This document shows, piece by piece, positions 13,568 through 26,391 of a stretch of 64,000 nucleotides of DNA (the first letter of the stretch is position 1; the number at the start of each line of letters is the position of its first letter). Below the pieces are notes generated by a model, which was not told where the DNA came from, ran no database searches, and saw nothing but the letters and a program-made list of their open reading frames with translations. This DNA comes from Vespa crabro. Taxonomy: Eukaryota > Arthropoda > Insecta > Hymenoptera > Vespidae. Where the stretch lies: assembly GCF_910589235.1 (NCBI RefSeq), contig NC_060961.1, positions 1,662,501 through 1,726,500 of the forward strand. The letters run 5' to 3'. The position numbers and the translations under genes were made by a program.

Positions 13568-14099
13568 TTTTTACTTTCTATTTCTTTCCATTATTCTCTC
13601 TCTATCTCTCTATCTCTCTTTCTCTCTCTTTCTAGTGCACGAACTCGCGAAACAAACGAAGTAAAAAAATAAAACTAATATTCGCGCGGAACAGTGTTGC
13701 TGCGATAAAAAAGATGTTTCCTTACAAAAAAAGAAAAAGAAAAAAAAAAAAAAGAAAGAAAAAGAAAAACGCGGAATTTTTTTTGGAAATAAGGAATAAA
13801 AAAAGTATGTTCAGGAGGTGCGAGGTCCTGGAAACGTGATTGTTTCTTAGACGGCGAATTTTTTCGAAGACGTTCCTCCAATCGATCGTGCCAATTAAAA
13901 ATAATTTCGATTTTTACAAGATTCGTCATATTAAAAAGAAAATAAAAATCGATAAAGGAAAAGAAAGATATATGGAACGAACGATCGGAGAAACGGCATC
14001 GAAAATCAAACGATCTTTTCGTCAATTTAATTGATTAATCGTCCGAATAATCCCACGACGCAACAAAGTGTTCATAATCCACTCTCTATAATATTTCGC

Positions 14100-14145
<46 letters not shown>

Positions 14146-14676
14146 CATTCGAAAGTGTTATTTTATCCATCATCGTGACTTGTGAAAGAAGAAGTCAGCC
14201 AAAAGTTTGAATTATACACGAAATATACGAGTGACGTTAAGAATTTTGCGCGAATTTTACAAAAAAGAAATAAAAAAAAAAATAGAAAATAAAAAATAAA
14301 TGAATAAATAAATAAATATAAATAAAAAAGAAATATACGCGGCATTCGTAACAATGTACGTGATTCAATATAACAAAGATTCTTGTCGTTGAACATAATA
14401 AATCGTGATTTGATTGCGTTATAATAATCCAAAAAAAAAAAAAAAAGAAATAATAATAATAAAAAAAGAAGAAGAAAGATCAAAGTTAACTCGAAATCAT
14501 CGTCCTGATTAAAACATCGTTGTTGCAGCTCGCATTATTTTGTTGCATTTCGTGGCGAGACGACGACGATGATCACAAATTAATTTCATTTCTGATCGTT
14601 CGATATGTTTTTATTTTTATTTTACAGGCCGACGAATTGCCTCCAGAACAAATTGCTGGTAAGTAAAAAAAAAATC

Positions 14677-14711
<35 letters not shown>

Positions 14712-15741
14712 TGTCTCTCTTTATCTCTTTCTCTCTTCTTCTTTTCTCTAATAGATATCATATAAAATACATTGAAAAGAGATCGTCAGATGAAAAGCAT
14801 GATTCGTTTCACGATCGAGTCTCGGATGACGACGTTCCGGAAAACGTATCTTATTTTCAGTGTGCACGACTAAATTTAGTCGCTTCTCTTCTCTACCCTT
14901 CTTCGTATTCTCCCTTTTCTCCCTCCTGCTTGCTCAGCTTTGCTAATGGTTTCTAGTTGTACTTTACGGTCACGTTTTAGTTAATCACTATGTAGTAGTT
15001 TATAATGTAATTTAATTATAATCGAATCTCTGTTCTTTAATCAAATTGTTATTTCTATTTTTATCTTATAACAAAAATTATATATAATGTCAAACTTACA
15101 TTATTAATCAATGTATTATCGTAAACAAGCTACGAATTTTAATTAATAATTTGATTTTCACAAAAATTTTATTGGATCTTTAACAAATATTTTGAAATTA
15201 TAAAAGATTAAAATCAAACAAATTAACAGTATACATTTTAGTTTTACAATAAATTTATTAAACTCTCGAAAGAGAAAGGCACAAATAACGAACGAACATA
15301 TTTTATCTTCGTTTTACTTCAAATCTTTATCCTTAATAATATCTACACACGTATTTTTACCTTTACGTTTAAAATATTTTTGGACATTCAATTGAACAAA
15401 TTAAATAATAAATTTATTTAAAGATAAAGTATAATAATCTAGTACATATACTTTAATATATTTGTATTGTAAAGTTCAAAACGGGTTAACTACAGAAAGG
15501 TGTTCGGTTTAACATCATTTCAAAGGCTAAAAATGAATACACGTGACTCGTAAGAAGTTGAAAGGCAGTAACGTTAGGAAACTAGAGGATTTCTAAATCG
15601 GATCGTAAGGTCCCTTCCATCCTCGAAGTTCATGCTGTTAACGCGGCTAACGTGGCTCGACAAAGGTACTCGAGTTTATTTGAGCTTCGATTCGATTGGG
15701 AGCAGCTGCTGGGTACCTAAGTATAGCTTGCATGTATAGTG

Positions 15742-15788
<47 letters not shown>

Positions 15789-18507
15789 TATCTCTCTCTA
15801 TCTCTCTCTCTCATTCGTTTAGAAGATATAGCATGACGATCGATCAGTCCGTCGCTTTTCGTTCAAATCCAATCAGACTGATAAAAATAACTAAAACCAT
15901 ATTTTCCAGATCTTGTGCAAAACAAAAACAAAAAAAGAAAAGAAAAAGAAAATAAAATGAAGAAAAAAAAAAAATAGAATCTCATAACTTCGACGAAAGA
16001 AACGATTCTCTCGAGATTATTCGCTTGATATTCTAATAAAACTGTTTCCTTATTTTCCAGAAGATTTCCTTTGGGATATCTTTGAAAAAAGAAAATTACA
16101 AATATATATATATATATATAAAATAAAAGGAATGGTCAAAGATAGATGGAAAAACCCATCTCATTCTATAATAATTCTTCGTACAATTTAAAAAAAAAAA
16201 AGAAAAGGACAGTCGTTTTCTTTGTTTGTTTACAAACGATAAATTAAACAACGCGTTATATTACTTGTTGTCGTGCTTTGAAATTTCGTACTGTGCCAAA
16301 TCGTAAAACAACTCGACGCAGTTAGAATGATATTTAATATCGAAGAAAATTAGATAATTTTTATATAATTTTGTAATCCTTTTCGTATATTACAGATATT
16401 TTTTTTATCGATTAGTTAATTTTGTCGTTAGAAAAAAAAATAGATCGTTGATTTACGTTAGTAAAGGGCTGTTCTCTCTCTCTCTCTTTTTCTCGAGACA
16501 GTAGTAAATAAACGATGTAAACGACTATGAGCGATGATATAGAAAGCCAAATAAGCTCCGAGAGCCAAAATCGCGAGGGTAAGGAAGGGCATTAACATCG
16601 GATCTAAATTTGAATCGCAACCGATGGCGCACTGCGTGAACGTTGAGCTACGAGCTTTTTAACCCGAAAACGAAAACGAAAAAGACAGAGAGAAAGAGAA
16701 AGAAAGAGAGAAAAGGAGAGAGAGAGAGAGAGATAGAAAAAGAGAGAGAGAGAGAGAGAGACAAAAAAAAGGAAATACTTTCCCAATAAATTCAACGAAA
16801 TTTTTTATCCTTAAAAGAAAAAAAAAAATAAATAAATAAAATAAAAGAAAATAAAAAAAATTCAAACTTCATTTTTTTCCTTTCCAGTCCTTCGTAAAGC
16901 TTTCGACAGCTTCGACAGAGAAAAAAGTGGCAGCATTCCCACCGACATGGTGGCTGATATACTTCGACTTATGGGACAACCGTTCAACAAGAAAATTCTC
17001 GATGAACTTATAGAGGAAGTTGATGCTGACAGTGAGTGACATTAACGATATTAATCCATAAATTTTCTAATAGAAATTCTATTCCGTTATAATGTTCAAT
17101 ATACACTATATAAACTATTGGATAAAAAAAGAATACTTTCATTCTCTAAATTATCCATAAATGTATGCACTATAAGGAAATATTATATATATATATATAT
17201 AATGTTCCCATTCTACGGGGTTGTTCGACTGTTTATAATTTCGAAAAAAAAAAAAATAAATAAAAATAAAACAAAGGAATAGAAAAAAAATAAATATACA
17301 ACCCCGTTTGATTTGTTTAGAATCAGGACGTTTGGAATTCGAAGAGTTCGTCACCTTAGCCGCGAAATTCATCGTTGAGGAAGATGCTGAAGCACTTGAG
17401 AAGGAACTTCGAGAAGCTTTTAGGCTCTACGACAAGGAAGGTAAGTTCATTTACAAAAGAAAAATAAATAAATATTCGTTCAAACAAAACATTCTCTGAT
17501 TGATATGAAATTTTTTTTTTTATAAATTTTTTCTACTTCTTAATAACTTTTTTCCTCAGCGTGAATTCATTAATTGACGCCCGTTAACCGATAACTAACG
17601 TAAACGTAAGATGATCGTATCGAAACGATTTACGTTCCATATCATAAAATGATCTACGACGTCGTAATACCTCGGATGATCTCGGTAGTTTTCGCTTTTA
17701 GTTGGAGATCAGCCAAGTCGTAAGATGTAGAAAGAGATAAAAGGGGACTAAAGGGGGTGATAGGGAAGAAGATGGTAGAGTTAGATAAATAGATAGAGAC
17801 GTTAAAGAAAGGAAGAAGAAATTCGCGGGAATTTAACTCGAAACGAAATAGAACACGGACAGGAATAGCTAACTATACAATATTAGAAAATGTACGCCGT
17901 AGAGATCTAGTTTTATGAAGGATCTAAAAAAGAAAAAACAAAAAGAAGAGAGAGAGAGAAAGAGAGAGGAAAATTTAAATCAAAATTTGAATAAAAATGA
18001 TAATTCGAAACATTGTTCCATATTATATTTATCATTTTTATAACAGGTAATGGATATATCCCGACCACCTGCTTGCGTGAAATTTTAAGAGAACTCGATG
18101 ATCAACTAACGGACGAGGAATTGGATATAATGATCGAAGAAATTGATTCTGATGGTTCAGGAACCGTAGATTTCGATGGTACGTACATTCACAATATCTT
18201 TTGATTAATAAAAAGAATTTAGTTATCTATAGATTTGGCACGTATTGATCCCAAGAGAAATTTTCAGAAATCATCGAATTTTGGAAAATGACGGAAGTCA
18301 ATATATATTCGTGTTCCAAGTTCAGTATCAAGGACTTGGCATTTCATGTTCTTCTTTCAATTTTGTGATACATAGAAACAGCTGCATAAGTTATTTATTA
18401 TCTTACTGAAAGTTCTATTTTACCTAAGTAAATTATTATTTTGATTGATTAAATAAATTTTCTTCTTTTTTGTTTCAGAATTTATGGAAATGATGACCGG
18501 AGAATAA
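13169..18507 (+). CDS. TpnC: Troponin C, two-site (II + IV) insect muscle type
   Basis: Troponin C is the EF-hand calcium sensor of the thin filament; calcium binding relieves troponin I inhibition of actomyosin. Coding exons are 13169-13171 (the ATG alone), 14628-14658, 16888-17031, 17321-17440, 18047-18178 and 18479-18507 (TAA), giving 152 residues. The N-terminus is MADELPPEQIAVLRKAFDSF. Four EF hands are visible. Site I (DREKSGSIPTDM) and site III (DKEGNGYIPTTC) lack the position-12 acidic ligand. Site II (DADKSGRLEFEE) and site IV (DSDGSGTVDFDE) keep it. This is the usual insect two-site pattern, close to the Drosophila 41C/47D/73F group rather than the stretch-activation F1 form. The end FDEFMEMMTGE is typical. 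The start-codon-only exon followed directly by GTATGT is a conserved feature of arthropod TpnC genes. Which paralogue this is cannot be settled here. Confidence 0.95.
13172..14627 (+). other. Troponin C intron 1
   Basis: This runs from the GTATGT directly after the ATG to the tttacag before GCCGACGAA. It contains (CT)n around 13325-13354, a poly-T run at 13530-13561 and (AT)n at 14102-14143. No nested gene is visible. Confidence 0.85.
15744..15813. repeat. (CT)n microsatellite, interrupted
   Basis: CT-rich tract with occasional TTTC and TATC interruptions inside troponin C intron 2. Confidence 0.9.
16687..16762. repeat. (GA)n microsatellite, interrupted
   Basis: GA-rich tract with AAAG interruptions, about 125 bases before the troponin C exon 3 acceptor. 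Confidence 0.9.
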
Positions 18508-19306
18508 TCTTGGCTAAAGTATCCGGTAGCATGAGCTGCTGTGAATTTTTTGTTTTCTTTTTATGTAAAAAAAAAAAAAAAAAAAAAGAGAAAGAAAAAA
18601 AAGAAAAAAAAAGAAAAAAAAAGAAAAAAAAACACGCCATGCGTTTATCAAATCACACAAAGCTATAAACAATTACTCACATATATCTAAATGTTCGATG
18701 GAGTAAACGTGAAACACATAGTGTCACCATAATAATATTTAGAGATGAAAGTTGAAAGGAGAACCTGCTGTTAAATAATGCTTATACACGCGTAACGCGT
18801 TTATGTTTATTACAGCAGATTTACATATATTTTGTGCGTTTGATAAAATTACTGACGTCATGCCTGCTATATTTTCCATAAACAGTATTTATTGTTGTTA
18901 ATAAAAACACATTGGGGAAAAAAAGCGTGTGATATCCTTTATCTTTTATTTCTAGTATTAAAAAAAGATAGGATAGGATTTTAGATAGATATATAGACAT
19001 CTCCTAAACGTTTTTATTCGTTCAACATTTGATCGTAATTATAATATCATTAGTAGCATTTTTTTTTTTTTTTTATTGCAATTGACTCACTTAATTTAAT
19101 TTGTCTAATAGTCGTGTAAACATAACGTACTACTATACTTTTAAAAAAATATAGTTACTAGCGATAGACTAGGAAATTCGATAACTGTAAGTGGCACAAA
19201 GGCATTTTCACGTAAACTTGCATTTTAAATGTTTCCATTCTATCAGAAATAGATTATGCCAAAGAATATAGCACGTAAAGGTAAGAAACGTGTGATAAAG
19301 TTCTAT

Positions 19307-19360
<54 letters not shown>

Positions 19361-20037
19361 ATACATATATATATGTAGTCTTCGACTAGATTATGCTTAA
19401 CACGAAGATATATAACTATTTGTAAGACTAAATTGTTTGTCTTTTTTTTTCTTAATATCTTTAAAAGTTCCAAAAATGCAACGAATTCGCAAATTATCTT
19501 TCGCGATAGGATCATTATTATATCTAATTGCTTTTAAATTGTTTTAACTCATATTTAAATATCAAAGGTTAAATAGGACGATAATATATGGTCATGGTCC
19601 TCGTATTTGGAATGAGAAATTTCTCTCGAATAACACTAAACATATGATATATATAGGTAGATACACGTACATACATTCGACACATATGTACGATAATTTT
19701 CTTCATTTTGGTAACATGTAATCACATATCTGTCACTATTAGCAGGTAACACTTTTTCTACCGAGGGTATTAATCTAAGAAATGACATCAACTCGGCAAA
19801 TAGAATATCTTTCATGTAGTGTGCATCTTATCATTGATATAGTGATTTTTTTTTCGAGCGAAAAAAATATATAATATATGTATATTAGAGAAGACGAGTT
19901 ATAAAAAATAAGAAAGATTTCTCACCAGAAAGTCGAGTAAATATCTGCCTAGTCCTACTTTCAAGTTTTGTGCTTTATACGAGAGTTTGTAAATCATCTT
20001 CCTCCAAGTCTTTATTATCGGAGGATGAAAGTAAAGG
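18508..20037. other. Convergent 3' ends of troponin C and NCKIPSD
   Basis: Troponin C's 3' UTR starts at 18508 and probably ends after the AATAAA at 18900-18905. The NCKIPSD 3' UTR runs leftward from 20037. Between them are (TA)n/(GT)n at about 19312-19358 and AT-rich sequence. The reading frame at 19899-20183 on the minus strand overlaps the last NCKIPSD exon in the wrong frame and is not a gene. Confidence 0.7.
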
Positions 20038-22622
20038 TCACATTTTAAATAAATGTGGAAATTCATTGCTAATTTCACGTACCAATCGTTGGTCCTCTTG
20101 ACTCTCAGTCGTTTCCTCGCAAAATATCCTACGTGTATAAAGTAATAGAAATTATATAAATCATTCATTATATAAATCATCATATATATCTCTTTTTACC
20201 TTGTAAAACATTTTAAAAGATCTTCGGATTGATGCCGATGTTCATTATAATTTGAAGTACGTAATACTCTACGACACAATTCTAAATATTGTCTACGCTA
20301 TATAGAGAATAATTATAATATAAGGTTAATTCATTATTTAATAAATTTCAATATATATATGCTATAAACTTTATAAAAATCTTTACCTTATCGCCAGGAT
20401 ACATATCGAAAAGTTGCCTCAAAATAATTTCAATTAAGACTTTCACGTCGTTAGTATAGAAAAGACCTGCTGTATAGTCGTTATTAAACAGATCGATAAA
20501 CAATTTCAATACGGAATGAGGAGGTTGTGGTTCATGATCAAATATTCTTACTGGATCCTCTGTGATATATTATATTATAAAAAAAAAATAACTTTCCATC
20601 TTTTCCTTTATAAAAATCGACAAAAATAATTTACCTTCTCTGTTAAAAAGAAAGAGGATTTTTTCAGTGAAAATTTTTGCTACTGTCCTTTCTTTTAATG
20701 CACTTATTAATGGATTTTCCGAATTCGTAAATTGCAAATTATAGGATAATATTAAATTGACGAATAAATCAGGAATTTGATCTTCCAAATCAGAGTCTGG
20801 TGGGTTTTCTATCAAATCCAAGAGGAACGAGACAAAATCAGATCCTAGTTGTTCTGCAATCATTTTCGTAATGCGATAATCGTAAAGAACAAAAAATGTA
20901 TAAATTAATGTTCTAGATGTAACGTACTACCTACTTTACTCACCCCAATGTGTAACTGGCATTGGTTCACCCATTGAAAAAATCATACTAAGCAATAATG
21001 AAGAATAATTTAATTTCTGTACATTTCTTGGATTACTCCTCATATCTCTAAACAAAGTTAGAAAAGAAACTTTCTGGTTTTGCATATGTAATATTAAATT
21101 ATGCAAAACTATGTTACCTTGCTAATTCCATTGGTAATATGCTGTTTAACATAATAGTTAAAATGATAGAATCTAAACTACACATTACACCAAATGATTG
21201 CAACAGTAATTGTCTTATAGTCCATCTAGGCTCCATTTGATAATACTGAATTAATACGTTAACGCCATTGTATTGATCTTGTTTTAAAATATATCTTGAA
21301 ACATTTGCATCTGCATTTGTCTACGATAGGAAGAGCAATATATGAATATATATTTTATTATCAATTTAAAATGTTTCAACAAATTTTATGTACTAAGATA
21401 ATACCAGTATAGATGTAAGCTCAGTAATGTTTTCTACTATAACAGATTCATCCTCATAAAGCATCCAATTTCTTTGTTGAGAATCTTCTTTGCAAGAAGT
21501 GAGTTCAGTGAAAATGATTTTGAGTCTACTTGCATCATAAGTTTCTTCGATATTCATTTTTGATACTGTTAGCGGTGTTTCTAATTGTTGCAATAACGCT
21601 TCAAAATAGTGATTTACACTTTCAGGTAACAGATGTTGTAAGTCAGATACAACAACTATGACTGCCACTTTAGACATGTCATAACTTAATTGAGTATTTC
21701 GACGAACTTTGTCGAGTAATTGATAAGCCGTTTTGGAATTTATATTACACAAGGAATTAGTTTTTATAGGCGAACCATTAGGAGACGTTCGTGCACTAAT
21801 CTGCGAAGGACTCTTACGTATTTCCGGCGTCGTAGGATAAGCTTTTTGAACTGTCTCTGAACTAGACTGACGAGGAAAGGACTGTCTACGTTGTTCAGTT
21901 CCAGATTGGCGTCGACACTGTGTATTATATACTTCTCCTTGATCCAAATTACCATGAAGTGTCGTTTGTGCTGTTACATAAGAAGTATTACTTTGTATAT
22001 GTCTGACATCTACCTCTGAATTAGGACATATAGAAGAAGGAATAGTTTCTTTGGTTGGAGTAGTATTTCCAAAATCAGGAGGCATTGGTGCTTGTTTTTT
22101 CTGACTCGGTGCTTGTTGTTTCTTATTTAACGCTATTTGTTTTCTTCTCGTCAGCAAATCGGATAATAGATCTTGTTTATGAGTATCACCGCTTTTATTA
22201 CTTTCCGACTGTAGAATTAGTATAGATCCATCCAGAAAGTCGATGAAAAATTGTGCCTGTACCTGATGATCAGCGGTTGATATAATGAAGAATTTGATAG
22301 AACATTCGAAAGACTTGACATACCTTTACGGTAGTGACATAATTAGATGGAATATATCCAACCTGAGCCTTATTATTCACTACTTGCCACCAATTTCTTT
22401 GCTTTGTATTACTCTGATGGAATATAAAATGATCCCCTTCACGAAAGCTGAGAGTTTTAGCGAAGGTGGCATCGAAGTCGTATAATGCCTTCAGCATTTC
22501 ATAATGTTCTAAGTATGAAAAAATTTCAATATTAAAATCAACGAAAAAGGACAAATAAGTCATTTAATATGTAAGACTAAACCGATCGTAAACTTACCTA
22601 ACCTTACACTATTGTCACCCAT
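20038..22622 (-). CDS. NCKIPSD: NCKIPSD / SPIN90 homologue (SH3 adaptor), with an apparent one-base frameshift
   Basis: SPIN90 binds Nck through its proline-rich part and regulates Arp2/3-dependent actin assembly and endocytosis. Exons, 5' to 3', are 22622-22598, 22508-22324, 22262-21405, 21320-21118, 21048-20944, 20853-20635, 20559-20387, 20297-20200 and 20128-20038 (TGA): about 651 residues. An N-terminal SH3 domain (LKALYDFDATFAKTLSFREG, then NWWQVV and GYIPSNYV) is followed by a conserved helical segment and a Ser/Thr/Gln/Pro-rich linker. The all-helical SPIN90/LRD domain follows, with YYQMEPRWTIRQLLLQ, FSMGEPMPV, DPVRIFDHEPQPPHSVLK and MYPGDK, all close to human. In exon 5 one extra base (the doubled G at 21000-21001) shifts the frame and gives a stop soon after. 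Removing one base restores family homology and the exon's end phase. A sequencing or assembly error seems likelier than a true null. Confidence 0.88.
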
Positions 22623-23052
22623 CGTTCGGATAGTCAAATGCACAGTGTACTTTCACCAGAGACACGCCCAAATAAAAACTAGACAGACAGGAAACTACTC
22701 GGCGCAGGCTACGAACATTTCACTTTCAAATCTGCTCGACATAATAGTTTTCTTGTTCCTTTTCATGGATATACAACAGTGTATGCTTTCGAAGGGATCT
22801 CGAGGAGCCCTCTATAATCGTAATCTCAAACACACTTTCAACTGCAGTACGAGCGCAGACTGGTGCAAAACAATACAGACATTTCTCGAGTATCGATCGA
22901 AATGCATCATGTTTGTTAATTGCGGGCAGCATGAAATAATAAAAGGTAGAAAATTTTATTAACGATGATTGTTATATTACAATGATGATGCATTTGTGCA
23001 TTTAGATTTAATACATTGAATGAACAAGGATAGGAGAGGATGTCAAAAGGGG

Positions 23053-24168
23053 TCACATAGAATCGTACATTCCAACTCCTAAAAGTAAATTTCTTCGAGA
23101 AAAATGTAAGGTCAAAACCGGAGAATTTTTCGTTGGAAACGTTCGCAATAAATATGTTTCAGCGTTGGTCTTTACATCAGGATTATGCGAAACATTAACA
23201 TCCTCCAAACTCATTTCTTCTGCTAACTTTGTAAAATCCCATAATATAATAGTACAATCTAATGACCCTATAAAATTGAGATATATTAATTTAATAACTT
23301 GAGAGAAAACTTTAAGAGTCATTGGAATTGATAAAACGAACTTACCTGAAACTAATATATTTCCATCTCTACTGAAGGATAAACAGTGTATGGTACTTGT
23401 ATGACTAGATAAAGCAGCCACAAGATGACCATGTGCCAAATCCCACACAAGTACGCGACAATCAGCACCAGCTGAAGCTAAGAATCGACCTTCAGCCGAA
23501 AACGCAAGAGAATATATTGGACCTTTATGACCTGTCATTAATCTTACTTGACTACCGGTTACGCAATCCCATAATCTCACGGTCATATCGCTAGAACCGG
23601 TTGCAATGTAATTTGAATTAGGATGAAATTGTACTACCTATAAAACAGATGTTAATTGCATTTAACAATGTTAAAATTTAATATTTAATGTAATTGGTAA
23701 TGACACTTTCTTATAATAAAACTTACATCAACATCAGAGTAATGACCAGCAAATATTCTAAGAGGTTGGTGACAATCGGTCACCCAAAGTCTAGCTGTTT
23801 TATCATGAGAGGCTGTTGCAAAATAATAACCATGAGGTGAAAATCTTATACACCATACTGGGAATAAATGACCTTTGTAACAAACTACGCACGTCCACGT
23901 ATGAAGTGACCATAATCTTACTGTAATTCATTAAATAAAATCTTTGTAAAATTGATAAAAAGAGAAATGTGTAAAAAAAGTTAATAATTTTTTTACCTGT
24001 AGCATCTTCAGAACATGAAAGTAAAAGATTCCTATCTGGGCTAAAAGAAAGATTATATATTGGTCCATTATGTCCATATAATGATCTTGATGTTTCTGCT
24101 GTCCTATCATCCATCATTCTGACTAATACATCATCTATATCACAATTGCAGAACATTATATATGTATA

Positions 24169-24221
<53 letters not shown>

Positions 24222-25872
24222 AAATAAAAGATATAGACGTAATAAATATCTAATAAATATACCTGCTTCTCTATCAATATCTTGCAATTGTTCACCAGAT
24301 TTCATCAGTCTTAATTTTTGCGGAACTAAACTCCATACTTTAATGGCAGAATCACTAAACCCAACAGCTAATAAGCTCGAATCTTCTGCTACTTCTGCTG
24401 CAGTTACACTAAGTAGAATTTTAAATATATTTATTAATTATAAAATTATAAAAATGTGTTTTAGGTATTGTTGAATAGGTATACTTACCTATGTACAGTA
24501 TTAAGTAATGTGTAAAAACAAATAGAAGGTAATGTGTCAGGACCAAGAACAACTCTCTTAGATGCTTCTCTCAATGCTTTAACCTTTTCTAACTTATCTA
24601 CATCCTTTCTATATTAAAATGATAAAAATAATAATATGATTTTAAAACAAATTAACCTAACATATAAAAAAATATTTAACTTACAAGTTGGGTAATGGCA
24701 TTCTGCCCACAGGTGGTGCATTTGGATCTGATTTTGTTTTCTTTGAAAACAATGGATCTTTTTTAGCCTTCTTCTTTTTTGGTTTATCACCATCTGCACC
24801 AGCTACATCATCCTCCTCTTCTTCAGCTGGCGGAACACATTGAATATCTGGTTCCTTTAGAAGACCATAATAAACCTTTGCTTTATTATCTATGAAAAAT
24901 ATAACTCATAAATATTTTTGCATTCTGAATCAAATGCCTTTCAATGCTAATTTCTTGAAAAGATATACAATACCTTGTCTTGTTGCTTCGCCCACCACAG
25001 CACCAGAAGTGGCTTCAATTTGTTGTTTATTACGAGCAACTCCTTCATACATATCAAAATATAAATGTTCTTGTATAATATTCAATAATACACTATGCTT
25101 TTTTTCTTGCAAATGTCGTTTTAATATCGATAAAGTATCTCTTGACATTCTTATAATAAATTGATTGGATCTATAACAATTTGTCAAAGAAACTATTACT
25201 TGTTAACATATATATAGATATCACAAATTAAAGTACATACTTAAATGTGTCTGTCAATTCATTCCCCGCCATTTGTTCACGTCTTGTGACATTTGAAAGT
25301 TTTTTTAAATCAGATTGATAATATTCTTCTAAATTTCCTCCAAATTTTTCTATTAATTGTTTTGCTTCTTCAGAATGATTATTGTATACTAATTCTAGAT
25401 ACATATGTACCAATACTGGATATAATATCGTACCTAACTCATGCTGATCATTGATAAAGAAAATGAATATTTCTGATAGAAAATATTAAGATTTATGATT
25501 TTTTTTGATCTACTATTTTACCTTGTATATGTCTAAAGAACTTTCTACAAATTTCTTTAATTCACTATATGCCTTTTCGTATAAAGCAGGATCACCTTCA
25601 CTTTTATAAGCTGACAGAACACTGCTTACTTCTGAATCTGTTTGTTGAGTTTCATCTGTGGATACATCTGTAAGATTTGCTTCTTTCCTGAATAATTCTT
25701 CAGTTCCCTAAATGAAAGAATATAAGAGATATTAACCAATATCAATATCATAAATATTTATACAAACATTGAGGTTATATTTACTAATTCTCATAAATCA
25801 TTAATTTACCTTTAAATTATATTTCCTAAGAAGTTGTAAAACAGCAAGCATAGTACTCTTTTCGTTCTCCAT
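23053..25872 (-). CDS. Taf5: TFIID subunit 5 (TAF5), WD40 protein
   Basis: TAF5 is a scaffold of TFIID (and SAGA in many species) that binds histone-fold TAFs through its WD40 propeller and pairs through its N-terminal domain. Eleven exons, 5' to 3': 25872-25810, 25707-25522, 25443-25241, 25170-24974, 24889-24685, 24608-24489, 24408-24263, 24134-23997, 23920-23727, 23637-23346 and 23267-23053. Frame is unbroken, giving 652 residues. The N-terminus (MENEKSTMLAVLQLLRKYNL) is LisH-like. Residues about 30-215 form the TAF5 NTD2 domain. A charged linker contains a lysine cluster (KPKKKKAKKD). Residues about 320-650 carry WD repeats, with GHNGPIYNLSFSPD, VRLWSLHT, ARLWVTDC, VRLWDCVTG, VLVWDLAHG and IILWDF. 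The length is close to the animal family. An AATAAA lies about 95 bases beyond the stop (TTTATT, 22955-22960), inside the promoter zone of NCKIPSD. Confidence 0.96.
24170..24219. repeat. (TA)n microsatellite in a TAF5 intron
   Basis: TA repeats lie between TAF5 exon 7 (ending at 24263) and exon 8 (starting at 24134) on the minus strand. Confidence 0.95.
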
Positions 25873-26325
25873 ATTTGATTGAATTGTTTAATAAATCCTT
25901 ATTAATCAAATTAACATTTATCACAGGACCTTTTTTAAAAGTTTGTTTCGATTTAAAATGCTCAATAGTCGAATAGATATAAGAAAGCCATCATGACATT
26001 TGCCATTCAAAAACAAATGATGGAGCCACTGTAGATTTTTTGAAATGATATAAACATTTTATATTTATTGTTAGAATTAATTAAACCATTTATAAAGAAA
26101 AAAAAAATTGGAAAGCTCTGTGATCATAAAAATGATTGAAATTTGTCATAGGAATATTAATATCTTTGTGACTCTTAAGAGTCTGTATTACATTTTATCG
26201 TACGAATGATACATTTTACAATTTTATTTTCACCATAAGATAAGATTTCAATCCAATATTTAACTAAATAATTCCTATGAGTTACACAGTTGGTTTATAG
26301 ATACTTCGTTTATTTCGTTGAATTG

Positions 26326-26391
26326 TGACGTCAGACAATCTCGCAATCTGATTGGTTATCTATAAAAATCGTGACAGTAGGATTCCATCTT
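26326..26391 (+). promoter_or_regulatory. Promoter-like element cluster: CRE, inverted CCAAT, TATA
   Basis: A perfect palindromic TGACGTCA lies at 26326-26333, ATTGG at 26351-26355 and TATAAAAA at 26361-26368. Spacing predicts initiation near 26391 on the plus strand. The cluster may also serve TAF5 on the other strand, 454 bases away. The motifs are seen; the activity is inferred. Confidence 0.4.

Larger units (their letters stand above)
14659..16887 (+). other. Troponin C intron 2
   Basis: This begins with gtaagt and ends with tttccag. It carries (CT)n tracts around 14681-14708 and 15744-15813 and a (GA)n tract around 16687-16762. I see nothing coding in it. Alternative exons could hide here, since other insect TpnC genes are alternatively spliced, but none is recognisable. 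Confidence 0.85.

Noticed and set aside
13263..13664. Leu/Ser/Phe-rich 133-codon frame in troponin C intron 1
   Set aside because: It follows CT and T repeats inside a well-supported intron.
22612..22962. Plus-strand 116-codon frame opposite the NCKIPSD start
   Set aside because: It overlaps the NCKIPSD first exon and the TAF5 3' end, and has no recognisable domain or splice signals.
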